Positions 1 through 5,772 of a DNA stretch of 7,664 nt are shown here, piece by piece. The position numbers and the translations under genes were made by a program. Below the pieces are notes generated by a model, which did no database searches, was not told where the DNA came from, and saw nothing but the letters and a program-made list of their open reading frames with translations. Source of the DNA: Propionibacteriaceae bacterium (GTDB lineage Bacteria; Actinomycetota; Actinomycetes; Propionibacteriales; Propionibacteriaceae); the NCBI GenBank assembly GCA_021323255.1, contig JAJTCL010000260.1, positions 1-7,664 on the forward strand, written 5' to 3'. Position 1 is the stretch's first letter; each line of letters opens with the position of its first letter.

Positions 1-236
1 AGGCATTCGGCGTCCAGCGGTTGCACACTCAGTACCAAGTCCGCCTCGTCAAAGGGATGCTCGGTGACCAAGGCACCAGCTGCCTCGTAGGCAGTGTCAG
101 CCAGGAAGGCCGCCGCGCCGGCGCCGGCCTGCACCGCAACGTCGTAACCGGCGGCCCGTAGCTTTCCCACGAGGTCAGGAACCAGCGCAACGCGGGCCTC
201 GCCGGGAGCCAACTCCCGGGCTACCGCGATGCGCAC
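1..236 (-). CDS. pntA: NAD(P) transhydrogenase subunit alpha, N-terminal part (cut by window edge)
   Basis: The 78 residues visible begin VRIAVARELAPGEARVALVP and continue through KLRAAGYDVAVQAGAGAAAF and DTAYEAAGA. This is the N-terminal fold shared by proton-translocating transhydrogenase alpha subunits and alanine dehydrogenases. The AAFLADTAYEAAGA stretch fits transhydrogenase better. In that family this part belongs to the NAD(H)-binding domain I, which passes hydride to NADP(H) bound by the beta subunit at the membrane. The start is GTG at 236: an in-frame TAG at 248-246 rules out anything further upstream, and the ATG at 238 leads to a stop after five codons. There is no clear Shine-Dalgarno. 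A TANNNT element six nt upstream suggests a leaderless message. The Rossmann NAD site lies beyond the window, so alanine dehydrogenase is not fully excluded. Confidence 0.8.
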   Translation of the reverse strand, partial: MRIAVARELAPGEARVALVPDLVGKLRAAGYDVAVQAGAGAAAFLADTAYEAAGALVTEHPFDEADLVLSVQPLDAEC

Positions 237-242
237 ATCACG

Positions 243-248
243 AACCTA
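243..248 (-). promoter_or_regulatory. Candidate -10 element of a leaderless promoter for pntA
   Basis: On the minus strand TAGGTT (TANNNT type) ends six nt before the GTG at 236. That spacing would put transcription initiation at or next to the start codon, as in leaderless actinobacterial messages. A CTGACA (267-262) lies upstream inside the palindrome, but its 13-nt spacer is short for a -35. This is inferred from sequence only. Confidence 0.4.
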
Positions 249-257
249 GTGCACGCG

Positions 258-307
258 GACTTGTCAGAATCCAGTTGAGCTATAGCTCAACTGGATTCTG
301 ACAAGTC
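258..307. repeat. Perfect 50-bp palindrome, possible terminator or operator
   Basis: Bases 258-282 are the exact reverse complement of 283-307, with no spacer and the centre GAGCTATAGCTC. The element is less GC-rich than its surroundings. It begins 11 nt past the TAA of the molybdopterin oxidoreductase and ends 21 nt before the transhydrogenase GTG. Read on the minus strand it would make a very stable hairpin that could end transcription of the upstream gene, although no T-run follows. Its pntA-proximal arm also covers where a -35 box for pntA would lie, so it could instead be, or also be, a binding site for a dimeric regulator. Confidence 0.8.
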
Positions 308-318
308 GGCTTCTCGAG

Positions 319-1887
319 TTAGCGGACCTTGACCTTGATGGAGTGGTAGCCAGTCGCCCCATTGGGCATTGGCGGAGCGACCTCGGCGACCTGGAGCTTG
401 CCAGTCGCATCGATGGCTCGGACGGTGAGCGTGTGCATACCGGAGGTTGCCGGCCACTCGAATTTCCACTGCCGCCAGGTGTCAGGACCGCTGGTGTCGG
501 CGAGCTGCGCCGGCTGCCAAGCGGCCTGATCAACCTGTACCTCGACAGCCGAAATTCCGGTGTGCTGGGCCCAGGCAACACCGGCAACGACAACCATGCC
601 AGCATCGACGGTCGATCTGCGTGGGACGTCGATCCGCGAGGCGAGCTTGATCGGAGCGCGCGGCGCCCAGCCGAGCGGTGTCCAGAAAGCCTGCTCTTCG
701 GCGTAGGTGGTGACCCGCAGCGAGGTGACCCATTTCGTCGCGGACACATAGCCGTAAAGGCCCGGAACGACCATGCGGACCGGGAATCCGTGCTCGATCG
801 GTAAAGGCTGGCCGTTCATGCCGATGGCCAAGATGGCCTCCCGTTTTGGGTCGGTGAGGGCCGAGAGCGGCGTACTGGCACTCCAGCCATCGTGACTCTT
901 GGAGAGCACCATGTCGGCGCCCGCGAGAGGCCTCGCCTCGGCAAGGAGCTCGCGTATCGGATATCCCAACCACAATGCGTTGCCGGCCAGATCGCCGCCG
1001 ACCTCATTGGAGACGCAGGTCAGTGTGGTCAGGTGCTCCACAAGCGGTTTGGCGGTGAGCTCGGCATAGTTGATCTGAATGGGGTTCTGCACCATCCCGG
1101 TGATCCTCAGGGTCCAGGTTGCGGGATCGATCATCGGCACCTGCAATGCGGTGTCAATCCGGTAGAAGTCCCGATTGGGGGTCACGTACGGACTCAGTCC
1201 CTCGATACCGAAGTCGGCACCCGGCGGCGGTCCAGGCTTAGGTTTCGTGGGCGTTGGCAGCTGCAGGTTCTCGCGCACGGTCTGGACCGCTGAAGACGCC
1301 CTGGTCAGGAGCTGGCCGGTGATTGCGGCGACCGCCGAACCGGCCCCGACGAGGATCGTCCATGCCAGGAAGTTTCGCCGGGCGGTGGATTGAGCCTCGC
1401 CGTCCTTGGCCACTGCATCCTGCGGCGACCACTGGTGCAGCTTGCTGATCAGCGCGCTCAAGATCATGTAGCCCAGCAGCAGGCCAACGATCGCCGGCAC
1501 GTAGGCGCTGAGCGATACACCCGGCTGCGCGCTGATTCCGATCAGCCCAAGCGCTGCCACTGCCGCGAACACTGCGGCGCCTGCAAAACGCCGACGCCAC
1601 TCCAGCTCACCGGCCAGGGCGCAGATGATCAAGACTGTAGCGACAATGAGGGCGAGCAGCACCGGCTTGTCGGCGAAACCGAGGGCCTCTTTTCCGAAAT
1701 TGACCAGCGGCGCAGGCAGCAGGTTGATGATCAGCTCGCCGACCGCAGGCACTGGCGAGCCGCCCGGCGCGATGAGCCAAGCCGCCAGCCCGGCGAGACC
1801 GAGACCGGCCAGCCCGGAGACGGCTCCCGCGAGCCGCGCCCACCAACGGGCGGCGCGTGTCACCTCTCGGTCGTCCCGCCTGTGCAC
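319..1887 (-). CDS. Membrane-anchored molybdopterin-dependent oxidoreductase (sulfite oxidase-like)
   Basis: From the GTG at 1887 the protein is 522 residues. The first ~195 hold about five hydrophobic segments (roughly 20-40, 75-93, 100-118, 128-150, 173-193). The last is preceded by a twin-arginine-like motif, TARRNFL, with Arg at 170-171. A Pro-rich linker (PTPTKPKPGPPPGADF) leads to an oxidoreductase molybdopterin-binding domain (~235-395). In LTTLTCVSNEVGG, Cys291 is the expected molybdenum-ligand cysteine. A C-terminal Mo-co dimerisation-like domain (~407-522) contains ISAVEVQVDQAAWQPA. I infer an extracytoplasmic redox enzyme tethered to the membrane, substrate unknown; no heme domain is present. 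Start choice: the frame is open to a TTG at 1941, but GTG at 1887 has AGGA seven nt upstream; GTG 1890 and 1863 are alternatives. It is divergent from alkB. Confidence 0.85.
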   Translation of the reverse strand: MHRRDDREVTRAARWWARLAGAVSGLAGLGLAGLAAWLIAPGGSPVPAVGELIINLLPAPLVNFGKEALGFADKPVLLALIVATVLIICALAGELEWRRRFAGAAVFAAVAALGLIGISAQPGVSLSAYVPAIVGLLLGYMILSALISKLHQWSPQDAVAKDGEAQSTARRNFLAWTILVGAGSAVAAITGQLLTRASSAVQTVRENLQLPTPTKPKPGPPPGADFGIEGLSPYVTPNRDFYRIDTALQVPMIDPATWTLRITGMVQNPIQINYAELTAKPLVEHLTTLTCVSNEVGGDLAGNALWLGYPIRELLAEARPLAGADMVLSKSHDGWSASTPLSALTDPKREAILAIGMNGQPLPIEHGFPVRMVVPGLYGYVSATKWVTSLRVTTYAEEQAFWTPLGWAPRAPIKLASRIDVPRRSTVDAGMVVVAGVAWAQHTGISAVEVQVDQAAWQPAQLADTSGPDTWRQWKFEWPATSGMHTLTVRAIDATGKLQVAEVAPPMPNGATGYHSIKVKVR

Positions 1888-1974
1888 CACCCCATCCTGC
1901 GCCCGTACTGGTAACCGGACAACGAGCCTGTGCTTACGCAACCCTCACGTGGCCGAGCGACGGAGTGCCGTCAG

Positions 1975-1980
1975 TACCTT
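1975..1980 (+). promoter_or_regulatory. Candidate -10 element of a leaderless promoter for alkB
   Basis: TACCTT (TANNNT type) ends six nt before the ATG at 1987, and no Shine-Dalgarno is visible between them. This is the arrangement expected for a leaderless transcript starting at the A of the ATG. No convincing -35 box lies 16-18 nt further upstream, which is common in GC-rich actinobacteria. Inferred from position and sequence only. Confidence 0.45.
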
Positions 1981-1986
1981 GGCACC

Positions 1987-2568
1987 ATGCGCCAGGACTC
2001 CCCAGGTTGCGTCGACTATTACCCGGGTTGGCTGGAGGACGCTGATCGATTGTTCGCAGTGCTTCAGGATCAGATTGCCTGGGAACGACACGAGCTCACG
2101 CTCTATGGACGCACCATACCGACGCCGCGGCTCACGGCCTGGATGGGAGACACTGCGTACCGCTACTCCGGCATCGTCAATGAGCCGACCCCATGGCCGG
2201 AGGCCCTGGCGAGTCTGCGGGAGCGTCTACGCCAGGAACTGGGTGTCGGCTTCAACTCATGCCTGGCCAATCTCTATCGGGACGGCACCGACTCGATGGG
2301 CTACCACAGCGACAACGAGCCCGAACTGGGTCCGCGACCGACTATTGCCTCGATCAGCCTCGGCGATCGGCGGTGGTTTGTGCTGCGGCATCGGACCTCC
2401 GGTAAGCGATGGAGTTGGGACCTAGGTCAGGGCGACCTCCTGGTCATGCGTAATGAGTCGCAGAGTGACTATGCGCACGCTGTTCCCAAGACCACGCGCC
2501 CGGTGGGGCCTCGGATGAACCTCACCTTCCGATGGTTCCAGGCCCAGGCGCTGGAAAGTTCACGCTAG
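1987..2568 (+). CDS. alkB: Alpha-ketoglutarate-dependent dioxygenase, AlkB family
   Basis: This 193-residue Fe(II)/2-oxoglutarate dioxygenase is of the type that oxidatively removes alkyl groups from bases such as 1-methyladenine and 3-methylcytosine. The catalytic set is visible: NxY at 96-98 (ANLY), HxD at 107-109 in GYHSDNEPELG, distal iron ligand His164 in YAHAVPK, and 2-oxoglutarate-binding Arg176 and Arg182 in PRMNLTFRW, with the same Arg spacing as E. coli AlkB. The N-terminal PRLTAWMGD...YRYSG segment resembles the nucleotide-recognition part of ALKBH2/3-like members. The frame is open up to a GTG at 1930, but the ATG at 1987 starts where AlkB homology begins and has a leaderless-type -10 in front. 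No ada or other repair gene is adjacent, so nothing in the context shows adaptive-response control. Confidence 0.92.
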   Translation: MRQDSPGCVDYYPGWLEDADRLFAVLQDQIAWERHELTLYGRTIPTPRLTAWMGDTAYRYSGIVNEPTPWPEALASLRERLRQELGVGFNSCLANLYRDGTDSMGYHSDNEPELGPRPTIASISLGDRRWFVLRHRTSGKRWSWDLGQGDLLVMRNESQSDYAHAVPKTTRPVGPRMNLTFRWFQAQALESSR

Positions 2569-2599
2569 CCGCCCCGTCATCATGCGGTTCAAGCGTGAA
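2559..2599 (+). terminator. Hairpin over the end of alkB, possible terminator
   Basis: TTCACGCT (2559-2566) and AGCGTGAA (2592-2599) are perfect 8-bp complementary arms that include the T of the alkB stop codon. An inner CCGC/GCGG pair (2569-2572 with 2584-2587) could extend the stem, with an 11-nt loop. No T-run follows, so this would be a non-canonical terminator at best. The 2569-2671 gap holds no gene that I can see. Confidence 0.35.
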
Positions 2600-2645
2600 T
2601 CCTGAGTCAAACGCTGGCCTGGAGGGAAGTTTTCAGCGAATTTCG

Positions 2646-2664
2646 CCCGAGCATTAACATCGGG
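2646..2664 (+). other. Small hairpin / candidate -10 region before the DUF559 gene
   Basis: CCCGA (2646-2650) and TCGGG (2660-2664) are 5-bp complementary arms around a 9-nt loop. A short T-rich stretch follows at 2669-2673, so this could be a weak intrinsic terminator for alkB. The same bases include TAACAT (2655-2660), a possible -10 for the next gene. Both readings are weak and they compete. Confidence 0.25.
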
Positions 2665-2671
2665 ACACTTT

Positions 2672-3571
2672 TTGAAGCCATCGGTAAGTGTGAGGGCTTT
2701 ACAGAATGACATTCAGCGAATCCTGGCGACCGAGGGTGTGATCTCCCGGCGCGATCATCCCGAACTGACCGGTGCGATCGACCGGCAGGTTCGCAACGGC
2801 ACCCTTCGGCCGGTCCTGCCTGGCGTCTACGCCGCTCCGGAGATGTGTGACTCAGTCCGAACACGGATTCTTGCGGCGATGCGCTGGGATCCGGACGCAA
2901 TCTTGATCGGACGGGCTGCCGCCTGGGCCTCATTCTGGCCAGAGATTCGCGTGGCCAGCGTCACCTGCAGCGTTAGGCACCAGCGCTACCCGCAGCGCGG
3001 ATATGAGTTCACGCGGCGGCGAATTTCAGCAGAGCTTGTCGTCACCCGGTCAGGACTGCGCCTCACCTCCCCGGCGCTGACAGCGCTGGATCTGTGCGCG
3101 ACGGTTGGTGGCGATGCGATCGATCAGGCATTGCGGACCCGAGCGACGACCCTCGCACACCTACAAGGAGCCATGGAGCTCACTGCCGCACGGGTTGGCA
3201 ATCCCACACGGCGCAGGTTGCTACTGGAATCGCGGGCCGAACCTTGGTCGAAGGCGGAGCGCCTCTTCCATCGCTTGCTGCGAGACGCCGGCATCACCGG
3301 ATGGCAAGCAAACCGGCCAGTTGTGCTGCGCGGCTCGACGGTCTATATCGATGTGGTGTTTCGCCGCCTCAAGCTGGTCATTGAGATTGATGGCCGTTTG
3401 TATCACACCGGAGCCGAAGTCTTCGAGACCGACCGACGCCGGCAGAACCTCCTCGTCTTGGACGGCTGGTGTGTGTTGCGGTTCACCTGGGCCATGATCG
3501 AGGAGCACCCGGAGGAGGTCATCGCCATGATGCGCGAGGTACCCGAGATACTCGCCGCCGCCCAGTCCTGA
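2672..3571 (+). CDS. DUF559 nuclease-fold protein with AbiEi-like winged-helix N-terminus
   Basis: This 299-residue protein has two parts. Residues ~8-58 (LQNDIQRILATEGVISRRDH ... GTLRPVLPGVYAAPE) look like the winged-helix domain found at the N-terminus of AbiEi-type type IV antitoxins. Residues ~190-295 are a DUF559 (Vsr-like, PD-(D/E)XK fold) domain. Candidate catalytic residues are Glu196 (SKAERLF), Asp227 (VYIDVVF) and Glu238/Asp240 (LVIEIDGRLYH), followed by TDRRRQNLLVLDGWCVLRFT. All conserved acidic positions are present, so DNA cleavage or binding is plausible but unproven. The family is common in actinobacteria and its role is not established. The TTG at 2672 has a weak GGGA six nt upstream; GTG at 2690 is an alternative start. 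No AbiEii toxin partner is adjacent. Its stop lies seven bases from the stop of the convergent ABC gene. Confidence 0.75.
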   Translation: MKPSVSVRALQNDIQRILATEGVISRRDHPELTGAIDRQVRNGTLRPVLPGVYAAPEMCDSVRTRILAAMRWDPDAILIGRAAAWASFWPEIRVASVTCSVRHQRYPQRGYEFTRRRISAELVVTRSGLRLTSPALTALDLCATVGGDAIDQALRTRATTLAHLQGAMELTAARVGNPTRRRLLLESRAEPWSKAERLFHRLLRDAGITGWQANRPVVLRGSTVYIDVVFRRLKLVIEIDGRLYHTGAEVFETDRRRQNLLVLDGWCVLRFTWAMIEEHPEEVIAMMREVPEILAAAQS

Positions 3572-4328
3572 AGAGCGCTCAGAACGATCTCGGACCGGGT
3601 GGTGCCGCTCCGGCGCCCACAGGGACCCCGGGGCGTTCCTCCTCCGGCTCCTCGATAGCCGCGGTGAATTGCGAGTTGTAAAGGTCGAAGTAATGCCCGC
3701 GGGCCTCGAGCAGCTCCTGATGGGTACCTTGCTCGACGATTTGGCCGTTCTCCATCACCAAGATCACGTCGGCATCCCGGATGGTGGAGAGCCGGTGGGC
3801 GATGACGAAGCTGGTCCGATCGGACCGCAGCGCCGCCATGGCGTGTTGCACCAGCACCTCGGTCCGGGTGTCGACCGAGCTGGTCGCCTCGTCCAAGATC
3901 AGGAGTGCCGGGTCGGCCAGGAAGGCTCGGGCGATGGTGATCAGCTGCTTCTCGCCAGCACTGATATTGCTGGCTTCTTCATCGAGCACCGTGTCATAGC
4001 CATCCGGCAACGCGTGCACGAAACGATCAACGTAGGTCGCTGCAGCTGCAGCATGGATCTCCTCCTCGGTGGCTGTCGGCCGACCGTAGGCGATGTTCTC
4101 TCGGATCGTCCCGTGGAACAGCCAGGTGTCTTGGAGCACCATGCCGATGTTGGCCCGCAGCGCCGACCGCGGCACGGTGGCAATGTCCACTCCGTCTAGT
4201 GTGATGCGACCGCGGTCGAGCTCATAGAACCTCATGATCAGGTTGACCAGCGTGGTCTTGCCGGCCCCGGTCGGGCCGACGATGGCCACCGTGCTGCCTG
4301 GCTCAGCCACCAAGGACAGGTCAGTGAT

Positions 4329-4382
4329 GAGTGGGTCTCTACGCTTTTCCGAGGGGTCAAGGGGGTCGCTCCCCAAGCTGTT
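4329..4382 (-). repeat. In-frame insert of about 54 nt inside the ABC ATPase domain
   Basis: Relatives usually run directly from FSYDPD- to -LITDLSLVAEPG, just before Walker A. Here about 18 extra residues, NSLGSDPLDPSEKRRDPL, lie between them. The coding-strand DNA contains GGGGAGCGACCCC (a 4-bp inverted repeat) and shares GGGAGCGA with the repeats in this gene's 5' part. The insert keeps the frame and has no stop. The boundaries are estimated from family memory, not from an alignment. I infer a dispersed-repeat insertion or an expanded loop; nothing here shows mobility directly. Confidence 0.5.
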
Positions 4383-4559
4383 GTCGGGGTCGTAGGAGAA
4401 CCAGATGTGCTCGAAGGCCACCCGCCCGCAAGTCGGGTTGAGTGAGCTGGCCTCTTCCGGGACTTGCTCTTCTTCGTCGAGCACCTCGAAGACCCGCTCT
4501 GCCGATGCGACACCGGACTGCAGCAGGTTCGCCATCGAGGCCAGCTGAGTCAGCGGCTG

Positions 4560-4575
4560 GGTGAACATTCGCCGA
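4560..4575 (-). other. Frameshift / deletion site in the second ABC gene
   Basis: The membrane-domain frame reads VVGGLRVASGTMNLGE and then CSPSR-stop, while the next frame starts MFTQPLTQLASMANLLQ. Intact relatives have about nine residues (like VQAFIQYSR) between LGD/E and xFTQPL. A loss of 28 nt (9 codons plus 1) at the GGCGA|ATG junction accounts for both the missing residues and the frame change. No slippery heptamer is present, so programmed frameshifting is not supported. Confidence 0.8.
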
Positions 4576-5674
4576 GGTTCATCGTGCCGCTGGCCACCCG
4601 GAGACCACCCACCACGGCGATCGCCACGTAGTTGAGGTTTCCAATGAAGAACATCGTCGGCATGATCAAACCGGATACGAACTGAGCGCCGAAGCTGGCG
4701 CGGTACAAGGTCTGGTTCCGCTCCCCGAATACCGCCTCGACCTCGCGCTGCCGGCCGAACACCTTCACCAGCGAATGCCCGGTGAACGCCTCCTCGATGT
4801 GCCCGTTCAACTCCCCTGTGGACTTCCACTGTTGGATGAAGAGCTTCTGCGCGCGCCTGCCGATCAACGCCGTCACCGAGATCGCCACCGGGATCGTGAT
4901 CAACGCGATCAGTGCCAGCACCGGAGAAACGACGAACATCATCACCGTGACACCGGTGACGGTGAGCAGCGAGGTGAGCACCTGACTCAGCGTTTGTTGC
5001 AGCGCCTGTGAGATGTTGTCGATGTCGTTGGTCACCCGGCTCAAAAGCTCGCCGCGGCTCTGCTTGTCAAAGTAGCTGAGTGGCAGCCGATTGATCTTCT
5101 CCTCGACCTGGCTACGCAGGGCGTAGACCGAGCGCTGCACTGCGCCGTTCAACAGGTAACCCTGTACCCACAAGAACAATGACGCCACCAGGTACAGCAC
5201 CAATGCCAGCAGCAGGAACTGACTCAGTGGCGTGAAGTCGATGCCCTGCCCTGGTATCACATTCAGCCGTTCGACCATCTCGGCGAACTTGTCATTGCCC
5301 TGAGCGCGCAACTCGGCAACTACCTGTTCCTTGGTTGCCCCGCCTGGCAGGTTCTTGCCCAATACGCCGGTGAAGATCACGTCGGTAGCCATGCCCAAGA
5401 TCCTTGGTCCCAGCACGTTCATCACAACGCCCGCGACCGCCAACAGCACAGCCAGACTCAAGATCAGCCGCTCCGGTGCCAGGTGCCCCAGCAACCGTCT
5501 GAGCGAGGGGAAGAAGTTCAGCGACTTCTCGACCGCACGCTGCTGGCCGAACATGCGCCCGCTGCCTGCCGGCGGCGCATATTTCGGCCGCTCTGGAGCC
5601 TTGCGCACCGGCTGCCCATTGCCCGCAGCGAGGGCTGAGCGCGTCGGGTTGGTTTCGCCGTTCCCGCTCACGCT

Positions 5675-5699
5675 CGCAGCTCGCCGACGCAGCTCGCCG
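5675..5699. repeat. Tandem 12-bp repeat, period 13
   Basis: CGCAGCTCGCCG occurs at 5675-5686 and again at 5688-5699. It lies inside the 5' part of the second ABC gene, encoding about residues 26-34 (Arg/Ala-rich). The period is not a multiple of three, so the two copies are read in different frames. The repetition is therefore at the DNA level and not selected as a peptide repeat. Confidence 0.75.
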
Positions 5700-5702
5700 C
5701 TG

Positions 5703-5770
5703 GGGCTGGAGGGCGCTTCGCTCCCGCCCTTTGATTCGTGGGGCTGGTGGTCGCTTCGCTCCCGCCCTTT
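5703..5770. repeat. Imperfect tandem repeat, period 38, at the junction of the two ABC genes
   Basis: A 19-bp sequence, CGCTTCGCTCCCGCCCTTT, is present exactly at 5714-5732 and 5752-5770. Each copy is preceded by GGGCTGG (5703 and 5741); 27 of the first 30 bases of the two units match. On the coding strand the core is GGGCGGGAGCGAAGCG. The repeat encodes residues ~3-25 of the second ABC protein. The 38-nt period shifts frame between copies, giving unrelated peptides (KGRERSDHQP and KGGSEAPSSP). It resembles REP-like intergenic repeats that have become coding. Confidence 0.75.
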
Positions 5771-5772
5771 TG

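Noticed and set aside
258..307. One arm (TAGCTCAACTGGAT) resembles a tRNA D-arm.
   Set aside because: The match is only a short consensus-like stretch in a symmetric palindrome. There is no acceptor stem, anticodon arm or T-arm around it.
1390..1914. Long plus-strand open frame opposite the oxidoreductase N-terminus.
   Set aside because: It has low-complexity, Arg/Gln-rich composition and no recognisable domain. It is the GC-rich antisense shadow of a clear membrane protein.
2632..2721. Direct repeat TTCAGCGAAT at 2632-2641 and 2712-2721.
   Set aside because: It is only 10 bp; the second copy is coding, with no symmetry or further copies seen. Chance is a sufficient explanation.
4550..4575. 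Programmed ribosomal frameshift joining the two exporter fragments.
   Set aside because: There is no slippery heptamer, and about nine conserved residues are missing, which a frameshift alone would not explain.
4550..4829. A longer open frame for the ATPase fragment, starting at 4829.
   Set aside because: Its first ~87 residues are Arg-rich and lie out of frame over the transmembrane coding region of the same gene. Real homology starts at MFTQPL near 4568.
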